Source: Thinopyrum elongatum
Taxonomy: Eukaryota; Streptophyta; Magnoliopsida; Poales; Poaceae
Length of the DNA: 64,000 nucleotides
Reading direction: 5' to 3'
Assembly (NCBI GenBank): GCA_011799875.1
Contig: CM022302.1
Span: forward strand, 52,357,439 to 52,421,438
This document shows, one piece after another, positions 1-10,499 of this stretch; position 1 is the first letter of the stretch; each line of letters starts with the position of its first letter. The notes under the pieces are model-generated. The model searched no databases and had not been told where the DNA came from. It saw only the letters and a list, made by a program, of their open reading frames with translations. Position numbers and translations under genes: made by a program.

Positions 1-145
1 AATGTTTACCACTTGATACCGTGGGTGACGACAACAACGATGGTGGGAAGTTACTATATGTGTGGCCCGACAGTTCACTACACACTCTCTGAAGCAGAAA
101 TGTTCTGCTGTCAAGCATGAAACAGCAGCTTGAATTGCAGGAAGT

Positions 146-1305
146 TCATCCTCGCTGAAGCAGGAGCAAGTACCTGTCCTCCACTGAACCAGCGAGCTCA
201 TAAGAAGAATCTGGTGATAGTGAGAGCTCGTAACAAGAACCCAGTGAGAGTGAGATAGTCTTCTCCCTCTGCCACTGGCCGGCACTCCCAGCATTGTTTT
301 GCTTAATGGTATAATGTAAACTGAAGTAAAGTGGACCAAATTCAAGCAGAAACATCCCAAGCCTGCCTTCCCCTGCCTCCACCATGGCTATACCATGAGA
401 ACGTCTGGCTTCTTCTGGGGGGTCGGCAACGGAGAACTCCATCCTCCGGGTGTCGAACACCAGCATTTTCATTACCTCCATCCAATGAACCGACTTTGTC
501 ACCCAGTAGAAGCAGCTAGAAGCATATGTGCCGAAGTAGAAGAGTGTGTTGTTTGTTGAATATGGCAAGCCAGCAAGCAAATCGCTCCAACTAACGGATG
601 GAATGGCTCGCCATTGTCCGGTGATGGAAGAGAAGACAAAGGCGAACAACTTAGTTTTGCTCTGCCCCATCCACATCACTCTGAATGATGTTGCTGCTTC
701 GTCGTTGTCCGGTGGAATGAGGAAGGCCTCATATTTGCGGACTGGGTCTTGCTCTTGCTCCATAGCGGCTGCTAGGTCGCCCAAGATAGGGGGGAGCACA
801 AGGTAGCGCCGGTGCAAGGGGTCGCAAACCGCCATCTCCTCCTTGTGGTGCTGGCCGCGGGGGCTGTGGAGGAGGACGCGGCCATCCCGACTGTCCTGGA
901 CGACCCAGTGGTGGGCGGGGGCGGGAAGGAAGGAGAAGGAGAAGTCGACGGCGAGAGTGACGACGCTGGCTGCGGACGCGGAGGGGTGAGGCGGCTCGGC
1001 CGGGTGGAAGCCTTTGCCTGTACTGTCAAGGAGGCCGAGGAGGGGCGGGCCGGGGTGTGGAGCTTGCGGTACTGCCGGAGGAAGGGGCGGTCGGCGATGA
1101 GGCGGCGGAACGCGATGCAGGCGACGGAGGTGCGTACGATGTCGGCTGGATCGGGGATGCGGAGGAAGATGTCCAGCAGGAGCTCGTCGTGGATCGGCGG
1201 CGAGGAAGTTTCCCGGGGCCCATGCCGCCGCGGAAACAGATGAGATGGGGACTGGCGCCGGTGCTCCACGCGGATCTTGCGCTCGCCGGCCGCGCCGCCG
1301 GCCAT
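146..1305 (-). pseudogene. F-box family gene, single-exon, frameshifted
   Basis: The 5' part reads from an ATG at 1305. Residues 37-80 form an F-box (IHDELLLDIFLRIPDPADIV, then a basic FRRLIADRPFLRQYRKLH), the domain that docks substrate receptors onto the SCF ubiquitin ligase through SKP1. The frame is lost between about 1040 and 1060 in a C/G-rich run. The -/+1 frame then continues with the usual grass F-box body (LLGLLDSTGKGFHPAEPPHP, then DSRDGRVLLHSPRG and CDPLHRRYLVLPPI) down to a stop at 146. Joined, the protein would have about 385 residues and no intron. The C terminus ends in a short LLLLQRG and may be truncated. A sequencing error in the G/C run cannot be excluded, but as written the gene cannot make a full receptor. 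It is the leftmost of only two recognisable host genes. Confidence 0.8.
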
Positions 1306-1430
1306 CGCGCCGCAGTTGGAACCCTAGCTAGTATAGTATGGTGGGAGCGAGGAGTGTGGGGATTGGGGGGAGCGCTTGTTGCTTCAATTCCGTCAAGTTT
1401 GGAGGGTCTTCCTGCAAATACAACGACGGA

Positions 1431-2673
1431 GGTGTCTCTTGCTTAAGGGCCTGCTCGGTTCACAGGGAAAATGGAGGGGTTTGACAAGGATTGGCAGGGA
1501 TTACACCCTCTACAAGTCAAAATCCTCTCCAATCCACCCCAATCCCTTTGTAAGGGGTGTAACCAAACAAAGCCTAAATTTATCGATCGATCAAACTCAA
1601 ACAGAACCAATGTAATCACAAGATCAACGAGAGTTAGTACTTAAAAGTACACGAGAGAGAGAGAGGTCATTTCAGAAGAGATGGAGTCACTACTTAGAAG
1701 CATTTGGATGATCTGTGCGTAAAAATAATCAAATGGTGGTGCTCACTTTTGTCAATTGCTTCGAGTAACCATATACATAGTTCCTCCATCATATCCGTTT
1801 TCTTTTTGAGATAAAACAAGTGATGGACTTACGATGATTCCGCCTCAGTATTAAAAAAAACACGAGGAACTACTTATTACAGGACCATAGACCGAAGGCC
1901 ATCAAGTAAATATTGAGAATCCACTGGGTGAGGTGGCGGAGCCTTCACCATGTGCATGGTGCATCAGCATGAAAGAGTGTGTAGTACAGTACTGATACGT
2001 GCCACGTTCAGCTTATACACCACCTGAAGTAAATCATGAACCCGGCACTCTCTAGACCTAGTTGCACCAACTTGAATGGGTGCAACCGTCTTACCTCTCC
2101 ACTGTAGCTCTATAACATGAATTTAGACTTCACCGCAATGTCCTTCTCTGAATAAAATTCCCAATGCATCTTATTCCCCACGGGTGACACCCATCATCTC
2201 ATCATTTTTGCTCTCCTCTTACACTTGGTCAGTATCCCTCTAGAAACTACATATGATTTGCTACACACGAAAGTAGTTATTTATATATCAGTGAATGGAC
2301 ATAGACTGTGGCCTAGACATTATACCTTCAACTAAAATTCACATGCCAGTTGTTGTGGCCATTTACACCAAATGTAGTTATCAAAGCATACAAAGTAGTC
2401 GACGCATACCAGAGCAACAAAACACTTAATTTTTTTTAAGACCAAATAGCATGAGTGTGTCCTATACTGCATTTACTAAGAAGTTACACATACGTAAATA
2501 AATCATTTTTTTTGGGTGTTGGTTGATTTCCCGTTCAGGGTGTAAATAAAATGGATACCATACCAAAACATGTGTCTAAGTAAAAAAAATGTGATTCTTA
2601 TTTCAATTTTTATGACACTAATTAATGCAATGAATGTGAAGCAACAAAAACCGAACAACTCTACATGGTTTAT
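1431..2673. repeat. Direct duplication, copy A
   Basis: This block is repeated at 3568-4715 in the same orientation. Both copies begin with ggtgtctcttgctta and run in parallel to a shared gtttat (2668-2673 and 4710-4715). Matching landmarks include the atggagtcactact motif, the repeated gcatggtgcatcagcatgaa and the cagtgaatggacatag stretch. Copy A is longer mainly because it holds a 128-base MITE. I see no gene in it. Confidence 0.85.
1447..1574. mobile_element. Tourist-like MITE (PIF/Harbinger), 128 bp
   Basis: The element begins GGGCCTGCTCGGTT and ends AACCAAACAAAGCC. These ends are imperfect inverted repeats of the Tourist type. It is flanked by TAA on both sides (1444-1446 and 1575-1577). 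The paralogous site in the other duplication copy (about 3578-3590) reads gcttaaattt with a single TAA, so it is an empty site. The MITE therefore inserted after the duplication, or was lost from copy B without trace, which is less likely. Confidence 0.85.
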
Positions 2674-3567
2674 TTTTTTGGAAACTGGGCAAAAGATTTG
2701 CCGCATGTATTAATTAAGGAGAGAATAGAGTGTTTGTGTTACAAGCCCGAAAATACAAATTTGTTACTCTCCCGGAATAATGGTCCCTAGCTTTTTGGCG
2801 CCCGTGGCCACCCAAAGTGAAGCCTCAAGCTTGATTTAGTTGAGCAAGATCATTGGCGTCGAGGACTTATTGCGAAATACTGTTGCGTTTCTTTCATTCC
2901 AAATAGACCAAGAAATAAGCATGGTAAGGGATGCACGAGCCTTACAATTTAGGGTGCTTTTGTCAGAACGATTGATCCACCAATCTTTGACTGAGGGCTC
3001 AAGATGCCATAAGTGTCGATGTGCTCAAGGTGGAGCCACCCATTGACCAAATTCCAAAGACGGAGAGTGAATCTACACTTTTAGAAAAGGTGAACTCCAG
3101 ATTCTTGCTCTCTCTTGCAAAGGGGGCAAAAATTGCAATTTGGCCAACCCCGCTTAGCCAATCTATCGGCCGTCCAAATCCTTTCTTGGATTGCTAGCCA
3201 CGCAAAGAACTTGACTTTAGGCGGTGCCCAAGCATTCCACACCGCGTGTGGCATCAACGAGAAGGTAGTCCCCATGAATTGCGCCAAGTACGATGGGGCC
3301 GCCGAGTATTGCCCGTTCTCCGTGTGCTTCCAAACAATATCACCTTCGGCATGCTCTTCAAGGTTGAACCCATGAAGTAGAGTCCACAGGTTTATGAATT
3401 GCCTTATGTGCTCGATGGTGAAGTTTATGGTGATTTTAATCTTCGAAATCCAAGCTTCATTGTGGAGCGCGTTCTTGACCTTCCAATTCTTTCTCGTGGA
3501 TGCCGCAAAAATAAGAGGTGTGATATCCTTTGGTTTTTGCTCTTGCATGGATGGCGCCTCCCAAAAG
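2674..3567 (-). mobile_element. LINE (non-LTR retrotransposon) 3' fragment
   Basis: The minus strand encodes the C-terminal end of a plant LINE reverse transcriptase. It contains the line STRKNWKVKNALHNEAWISKIK, then the zf-RVT region (WKHTENGQYSAA, WAPPKVKFFAWLA, RIWTADRLAKRGWPNCNFCPLC). Reading on past a frameshift gives LWNLVNGWLHLEHIDTYGIL and, near 2900-2770, SWSIWNERNATVFRNKS. The 3' end is the T run at 2674-2679 on the plus strand, the complement of a poly-A tail. The 5' end is truncated near 3567. The fragment fills exactly the gap between the two duplication copies. I found no convincing target-site duplication. Confidence 0.85.
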
Positions 3568-4715
3568 GGTGTCTCTTGCTTAAATTTGTTGATCAAACTC
3601 AAACTGAACCAACGTCACAAAATCAACGAGTGTTAGTACGTACTTAACAGTACGAGAGAGATATCATTACGGAAGAGATGGAGTCACTATACTTAGAGTC
3701 AATTTATACATTTGGACGATCTGTCTGCAGAAATAATCAAATGGTGGTGCTCACCAACCATACCGAGTCCACTTTTGCCCATTCCTTGCGTGTAACCATA
3801 TACATAGTTCCTGCATCATATCAGTTTCCTCTTTTGAGATAAAACAAGCAACGGACTTATGATGATTTTGCCTCCACATTTATGAAAAAACACGAAAAGC
3901 TGCTCATTACAGGGGCATAAACCAAGACCATAGACTAGATATTGAGAATCCACCGGCGGAGATGACAGAGCCTTCACCTTGCGCATGGTGCATCAGCATG
4001 AAAGAGTGTGTAGTACACCACCGACACATGCCACGTTTAGCTCGTACACCACCTGAAGTAAATCATGAACTCGACACTCTCTAGACCTAGTTGCACCAAC
4101 TTGAATGGGTGCAACCGTCTTACCTCCCCACTATAGCTCTAGAACATGAATTTAGACTCCTCCGCAATGTCCTTCTCCGAATAAAATTCCCAATGCATCT
4201 TATTCCCGAGAGGTTGCACCATCTGACCGCCGGTGACACCCATCATCCTCATCATTTTTGCTCCCCTCCTACACTTGGTCAGTTTTCCTCTAGAAACTAC
4301 ATATGATTTTCTACACACGAAAGTAGTTATTTATATATCAGTGAATGGACATAGCGTGTGGCCTAGACATTATACCTTCAACTAAAATTTACATGTCAGT
4401 TGTTGTGGCCATTTACACCAAATATAGTTATCAAAGCAGACAAAGTAGTCGACGCATATATACCAAAGCAACAAAACACTTTTTTTAAGACCAAATAGCA
4501 TGAGAGTGTCCTATACTGCATTTATTAAGAAGTTACACATATGTAAATAAATCAAATTTTATTGGTGTTGGTTGATTTCCCATTCAGGCTATAAATAAAA
4601 TGGATACCATACCAACACATGTGTCTAAGTAAAAAATGTGATTCTTATTTCAATTTTTATGAACCTAATGCAATGAATGTGAAGTCACAAAACCAAACAA
4701 CTCTGAAGGGTTTAT
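3568..4715. repeat. Direct duplication, copy B
   Basis: Second copy of the block at 1431-2673, without the MITE. It has many point differences and small indels relative to copy A, for example a 17-base insertion around 4210-4227. No coding sequence is supported. Confidence 0.85.
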
Positions 4716-5513
4716 GAGACGTCGTCATTCGCCAAAACTGTCAGATGGGACATGAACAATGAACAATGTTATTCTTGTTTGGTTAATAATCATCTTTACA
4801 AACCAAAAACATGTTCTTATTATGTATAAGGAGCATACTGAAAAGAAGCACTACACGTAATCGATAATGTATGCACAAGTGTCCTTGCATCAACGTGCAA
4901 GCATGTAAGTATACTATCTATGCATGTAAGCATCTGCTGATATCTTGTCTGAACTGCTAATGCAATAAGCTGCTATATATAACGGTTTGCCTGTCGGCTG
5001 TTGCTCTACAAAAATACGGTAGATGATTACTTGCATCAAAATTGCCAGCCATAAACCACGACCACAAAATCAAAGGGAAACCACAAGGACCATTTTCAGC
5101 AACATGTTTGCTTCTTCTCTTCTACAAGAAAACATACCACACAAACTAATTTAGAGAAACAAGAGAGCATTGGCAGGTGAACATCTCCAGGATGCACGTC
5201 CGATCGGACGGCTGATGACGGGAGCGCCACCGGCTTTGCTATCTCACAACACACTCTTTCGCTTCATGGGAGTGAGGAGAGTGAAGGATTTGAGGGAATT
5301 TCCACATCTTGAACAACCTTTCTCCTTAGATTCAACACACCTTACAGGTTCCAAGCCACACAGTCGCAGTTGTGGCAAATAGCAGGTACATAGATTTGGC
5401 AGCCATACAACATGATCACAATCAGATTGACTGGTTACATACTCTTTGTTAACCTTGAGGAACTAAGCATCATTGATGCTCTCGCTACCTAATCCAACAA
5501 ACAAACACACGTA
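4716..5513. other. Unassigned intergenic DNA
   Basis: I recognise no gene here. A TATA-like run (TATATATAA, 4974-4982) is followed by a 70-codon open stretch at 5170-5382 that matches no family I know. It could equally be chance. Confidence 0.4.
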
Positions 5514-5930
5514 TCAACGCGCCAAATCAAGGCACAAAATATAAATTCCAGGTTCATTCATTCTGGATGACAATATACAACCAAACACAGCCAAAACAAG
5601 CACCCTACTAAGGAACAACTTAGAGCTGAACGATGGATTGATTGATCTCGCACTGAGGCGTTCGGTTACAAGCAGTATACATGTATGGAAAGCCCCCAGA
5701 AGTAGGCACGCAGGCCCGGGCGTGATGGTTTGAGAGCTATACAAGGCAACGTTACAACGTGTACATACAATACAATTGCATGTTAACACTTAGTTGTTGA
5801 TTGCCTAGTTGCATCACAACATCACCAAACATGGCTTCAATTTGGGTGGTTCCTTTCCCTTTGTTTGCTGGTTGGCTTGGAGGAAGCTTCTCATACATCT
5901 AAAGAGCTTTAATGCGACCAAGAAACCTGT
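5514..5930 (-). other. Possible terminal exon and 3' UTR of an unidentified minus-strand transcript
   Basis: On the minus strand, cattacag at about 5931-5924 resembles a splice acceptor. It is followed by about 140 bases with coding-like composition (for example MYEKLPPSQP and IEAMFGDVVMQL) and then a T-rich stretch with AATGAATGAA near 5563-5554, which resembles a plant 3' UTR. The candidate frame contains a TAG nine codons after the acceptor, so any protein-coding reading is doubtful. I cannot name the gene. Confidence 0.25.
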
Positions 5931-6480
5931 AATGATGATTTGATTCTCATGGTTAGACCCGTCGGAAGCAGAGCTACAATGCAAGTCATACCGTAACTAT
6001 GAAGATGCAAGAGCAGCAAGACGTATAGATGATGGTACTCAGAACGAAATTGAGATGACTTCTGGTATGAATACTGTTGCCACGGAATTAAGATGACTCA
6101 GGACGGGAGAATTGATCGCAATCAGTTCCAAACCTGCTGCTTAAGAGCGCACCCAAACATTACTTCAAAGGAGAATTACCATCATTAAAAAGGAAGTAGA
6201 TACGGCTACCAGGATTAACATCAGAACACACGTAAATTAGCACGCACATGATTTGTAAAACTAGGTTCACAAGCATAAAGCTGATATCATGATCTCAAAT
6301 ATTTAAGGAACTACGCTTAAACATCTCTGCAGCATCCAACGGAACAAACACGATATGATATCTATGGTATCTGATAGACACACTCACACACAACAATATA
6401 AGTATAAGTAATAAAACCAAAAAAGAAAAAGGAACATCCACTGAAGAACAACAATCCCCGACACCATTGAGGCGACCCAT
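5931..6480. other. Unassigned, intron-like DNA
   Basis: No gene or repeat recognised. If 5514-5930 is a terminal exon, this would be its upstream intron. Confidence 0.3.
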
Positions 6481-8640
6481 TTAGGGTGTCCTTGAGGTGA
6501 GACGTGCTTGTGTCTTACTATAGGCAAGACACAACCGCTTCCACTATTTCTCGCTTACTGCAAGACGGTACTCTATCTCCTATTAGGTGAGCACGCTAAG
6601 GGCCAGCCCAATTCGGGTCCTGCAGGAGCAAGTTTTAGGTGCTTTATTATTATTATTATTATATAAGTTTTCTGTGTTGGTTTTAATTGTTTTTTGTTGC
6701 GTTTTGATTATTATTATTTTTGCTTCTTTTGAGGTTTTCTTGACTTCCTTTTCTTTTAGTTTTCTATGTGAGTTTTCAACTGCTTTATTTTGGGTTTCGG
6801 TTTTCTATGTTTCTTTAATGTTTTTACAGTTTCTTTGTTCTTCTATTTTCATTTTTACCTTTTTTAACACCTATCTAAATTTTCGTATACATAAAGAACA
6901 TTTTATATGGTTTAATTATTAAAAAAAAAAATTTTTGAAGTATACATTTTTCATACACATTGTACATTTCTATGTCTACATCTAAAACATTATTTATACT
7001 TCCTCTGTTCCAAAATACTTGTAGTTCAAATTTTAACTAAAACCACGACAAGTATTTTTTAATGGAGGGAGTACAAGTTTAATTTTTTTGAAATATATAA
7101 ATAACAATTATTGAAATACATGTTTTTAAACATTTTTTCAAATACAGGTTAAATATTTTTCAAAATACACGTTGAAACATTTTTCTGAATGATATGAAAT
7201 ATTTTTCAACTATGTGACAATTTTTATATATTGTATAAACATTTAATGAAAGTCATGAATTGGTTGTTGAAATGCGTGAACATTTTTTAACTGTGACATA
7301 CATTTCTTTGAAACACGTGTATTTTTTAAAATGTCACAAACATTATTTTTGAATTATACCATTTAAAAAAATTACTCTAACAAATTATGAACAATTTTTC
7401 AAACTTGTGGTTTTAAATATTTTAAGTAAATTTAAGTTTTGGGATGTAAGTATTTAGAATATTTTTGAAAATATGAACAAAAGATATAAAACAAAAAACG
7501 AACAAATGAAAAACAGAGTAGGAAAATAAACTAAGCCGCAAAAAGATATCAAGTAGCAATGCTAAAGCGAGGCGAGCTTCTGTCTCGCCATGACAAAGCC
7601 GCTGCCGGCGAGACAGACAAAGCGTGGCGCCGGGCCAATAGCTCACAAATTTGTTGGTGTGCTCGTTGCTTCCCTCTAAGACGGAACGCTCCCCTACCGA
7701 TGCATTTTGACATGCCATAGCTTCGGTAGGTCGCTTAGCCCCGCCAGTTGTAGAGGATAACATCCCTCGCATCATATACAACTAAAACTGGGGTGATTTG
7801 GCGGGGCTATGATTCGAACAGCCCATCTCCGGGGCGTACCTGTTTCTTATTTGGCTTCCTACTAGGCATTGGGTTGCTCCTAATTGTCGCTTATGGCGCC
7901 ATCTCGGAAAGCTCGCATTCACACAGCCACCCATGTGGGCCGGCCTACAATCACGAAATCGCTCGCTTGCTCATCCCCGAAAAAAGAATTTTGGTCGCTT
8001 GGTCATTGGTTGACCGGTCGACCATTGACTTTTGAAAAATCCAAAAACTAACAAAGTTCTAAAAAAATCGTGAACTTAAAAATGTTAATGGATTTTTAAA
8101 AAAAGTTCAAAAACATCCAAAAATTTCACATATTTGAGAAAACAATCAAACGATTTTTTAAAAAAGTTCATTGAATTTTAAAAACAGTTCATCAATTTTG
8201 AAAAAGTTTATACAAATTCAAAAAAAAGTTCATCAATTTTTCAAAAATGAAAATTTTGAAATAAGTCCATCGTATTTGAAAAAAACATCAAATTTGGGAA
8301 AAAATATTCATGCATTTTGAAAAAAGATAAAAAGTACAGAAAATGAAAAGAAAGGAAAATGGAAAGAAAAGAAATAAAAAAAGAAAGAAAAAACAAAAAA
8401 GACTGGTCCAGAAAGAAACCAAAATGAAACAAGTAAAAGGAAATAAAAAATAAAAAGGAAAAAAGATGAAAGAAAAGAAACTAAAAAGAGAGAAAAAATC
8501 GGTCTAGAAAAAATCCACAAGGAAAAAAAACCGGCTGGAGAAAGTATAAAAGTAAAAAAGAAAATAGATTATCACAACGTTTCGTTTGTCTGGTTGGTTA
8601 GTACGAGTTACAATTTCAATTAAGGTCGCAACATTTTTTG
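6481..8640. mobile_element. AT-rich transposon-derived debris
   Basis: The interval combines GC-rich blocks (6490-6640 and 7555-8000, with words such as gcgagcttctgtctcgcc and ggccgggccaat) with long A- or T-rich low-complexity tracts (6650-7540 T-rich or A-rich, 8030-8570 A-rich). This layout is common in degraded DNA transposons of Triticeae. I cannot assign a superfamily or exact ends. Open frames here are compositional artefacts. Confidence 0.45.
6999..7071. mobile_element. Stowaway MITE, about 73 bp
   Basis: The left end CTTCCTCTGTTCCAAAATAC and the right end, whose reverse complement starts CTCCCTCCATTAAAAAATAC, are the standard Stowaway inverted repeat of grasses. TA target duplications lie at 6997-6998 and 7072-7073. 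The element is almost only its two arms, so it folds into a hairpin. Confidence 0.88.
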
Positions 8641-9057
8641 CGTATTAAACCAGAAAAATGTGGAGTTTGGTTGGCCCATCATGGGGGAGGGGTGTGCGCT
8701 GGTTTACGCAATGGCCTATAACCGGTGCCTGAAGCGCTAAATAGGAAATGCCTAGGCTTTGGGCATCGGTGCTTTTGCCCATAAAAAAAACAAATTTCCA
8801 TGCTGCTTTTCCTCTCCGACGGACCATCATGACACTTGGCTTCGCAACTCACAATCCAGGTCGAGTTGCTTCTTTGTTGCGTCCGTTCGATGGCGGAAGG
8901 TGCCCATGCCCAACCCGCCAGCGGCGATGGCATACTCCTAACCTCCGTGCCAAAGTGGATAAGAAGATGTACTTCTCTGGGAGCAGCGATTCGGCTCCCG
9001 AGCTCAGCTGCTCCCCACGTGAACAGTAAATTCAAAAGAAATATTAGAATAATAAAA
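8641..9057. other. Unassigned intergenic DNA
   Basis: No recognisable gene. Short open frames occur on both strands over the same bases and none resembles a known family. Confidence 0.35.
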
Positions 9058-9306
9058 AAACTGTTTTTCTTCAACCAAGATACACAAATGCGTGATGTCT
9101 GTGTGATATTTGGTGGTGTTTGGACATCTAAGTAGCCCTTGGCAAAAGAAACAATATTTGGACCTGTGAGAAAGTTTGAAAATACGCACTGTTAGGGGCC
9201 GATTTTATAAAAAAAAAATCCACAAGTATCTCAGATGTCCGAACACCACAAAATTTGGCACGAACATCACATGTTTGTTTTGGCTGACAAAAAAAAAATC
9301 ATTTTT
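9058..9306. repeat. Imperfect inverted repeat (foldback)
   Basis: The left arm (about 9058-9140) contains gatatttggtggtgtttgga and the right arm (about 9222-9306) contains its near-complement tccgaacaccacaaaatttg. The arms end in matching T and A runs. The loop is about 80 bases. This looks like the core of a foldback or MITE-like element, but I see no clean terminal repeats with a target duplication. Confidence 0.6.
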
Positions 9307-9630
9307 TTCTTTTTCTATTATCTTTTGTATTTATTGTTCACCGGATCAGATGAGCCTGGGCTCAGAATTGAGTACGGTATTCTATATTCTCTCCTACTTT
9401 TCATCCATATCCTCCTCCAAGAAACCAAGACATTTGTTGACCTCATTTTTCGCTGCGCTCTTCACCAATAACAAGGGGATCAACTTAACCAACTCCTCGA
9501 TGTTGCTTTGCAATATGAGGCCATGGTATTCAGCGAGTCCGGCCCGAGAGTGAGGAGTGAGACTGTGAGAAGATAGGATTTGGGGGAACAAGCAACGAGC
9601 CGCTGTTGATTAAGAAAAGAAAAAAGTAGC
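9307..9630. other. Unassigned intergenic DNA
   Basis: A 65-codon minus-strand open stretch (9394-9591, with EYHGLILQSNIEELVKLIPL) has protein-like composition, but I recognise no domain. It may be an exon relic. Confidence 0.25.
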
Positions 9631-10205
9631 GAGCCTCTTTGTCATGATGTCAGAATTGCCTGCCTATAGGAACATGCAGAACGCGAAGCTCACCCAATGC
9701 AACTTTCTCACAGATGAAATGCACATTGAGTCTTGTAAATATTTCTGCTCTCTTCTATAAAAATAAGGTACGACATTGGCATACTCTTGAAAAAAAAGGA
9801 AATGCACATTGAGTCCAATGTGACTGGTACGAACAGGGGTGTACCGGATTCACGACAAATACATTGTAGTAGCACATAGTGGCGTTGATAACTTGACTGT
9901 GTGGCTCATCGAGGATACCCTTGACAAGGCTTCGGTGCTCGTTTGTCGGGGCATGCATGTGGAGGCGCACTTGTTGCACAACATACTGAAGATTCGGACG
10001 CATCAGTGCCAGGTGCCGAAGACCGTCGGCGAGGTTTGAGTAGTCGGAGGCATCTTGAGCCGGTGAACCATCCCGTGAGGAGAGCTTTGCCTTGGTGTGG
10101 ATAGGGGTGAAGCAGGGTCAACAGTTGGCCATGCCGACATGATCCAGGAGCATGGCTTGTACTTGTCCTACTAGAAAAACTCCGAGGCAGTACGCCGAGG
10201 AAATA
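9631..10205 (-). pseudogene. Copia reverse transcriptase/RNase H fossil
   Basis: Scattered minus-strand frames match the end of a copia pol. In order they are YSNLADGLRHLALMRPNLQY, VVQQVRLHMHAPTNEHRSLV (end of reverse transcriptase), VVNPVHP, and then, after removing a small insertion, a HIELDIHFVREKVALGE-like stretch reading LNVHFICEKVALGELRVLHV. The central RNase H segment between about 9905 and 9860 is deleted. There are several frameshifts and stops and no LTR beside it. It is an old, non-functional fragment. Confidence 0.75.
9733..9798 (+). mobile_element. Ultra-short 5'-truncated LINE or retroposon tail (66 bp)
   Basis: A 17-base perfect repeat, gaaatgcacattgagtc, flanks this segment (9716-9732 and 9799-9815). 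The insert ends in an A run (9790-9797) and has a body of the kind found at LINE 3' ends. Deleting the insert and one repeat restores the copia reading LNVHFICEKVALGE on the opposite strand. This is a target-primed insertion truncated to its last few dozen bases. Confidence 0.8.
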
Positions 10206-10499
10206 GTGTAGGGGGATCAAGATCCTTTCCACTATATCTTCGACGTTACAACAACAAATAGGCATTTTCGCCGCTGTCGCGTAACACAAAGAGTCACAAG
10301 TCAGGAGGAGTGGTATTGGTTGTTTGCATGGTATTAACGTGCGTTGCACATACACTATTAGTCTATTACTAGTAGTTGGGATAATCGTTGCAATTATTAA
10401 ATGCAGATACTTTAGCGCGTTCTTTGATGAGCGGAGCAACGCAAAGTGAAATGTTGGCAAAGGTAATCAACCGTCTCATAGCTAGTTGATGTAACCTGT
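10206..10499. other. Unassigned spacer
   Basis: No gene or repeat recognised between the copia fossil and the LINE 3' end. Confidence 0.35.

Noticed and set aside
331..1446. Plus-strand open frames overlapping the F-box gene
   Set aside because: They are antisense to the recognised F-box frames and resemble no family.
6587..6922. 111-codon hydrophobic plus-strand frame
   Set aside because: The hydrophobicity comes from a T-rich low-complexity tract (Phe/Leu/Ile codons).
7790..7835. tRNA-like gattcgaac word and flanking pairing
   Set aside because: No acceptor stem, D arm or anticodon arm can be placed around it.
8241..8520. Phe/Ser-rich minus-strand frames
   Set aside because: They are translations of an A-rich tract on the plus strand.
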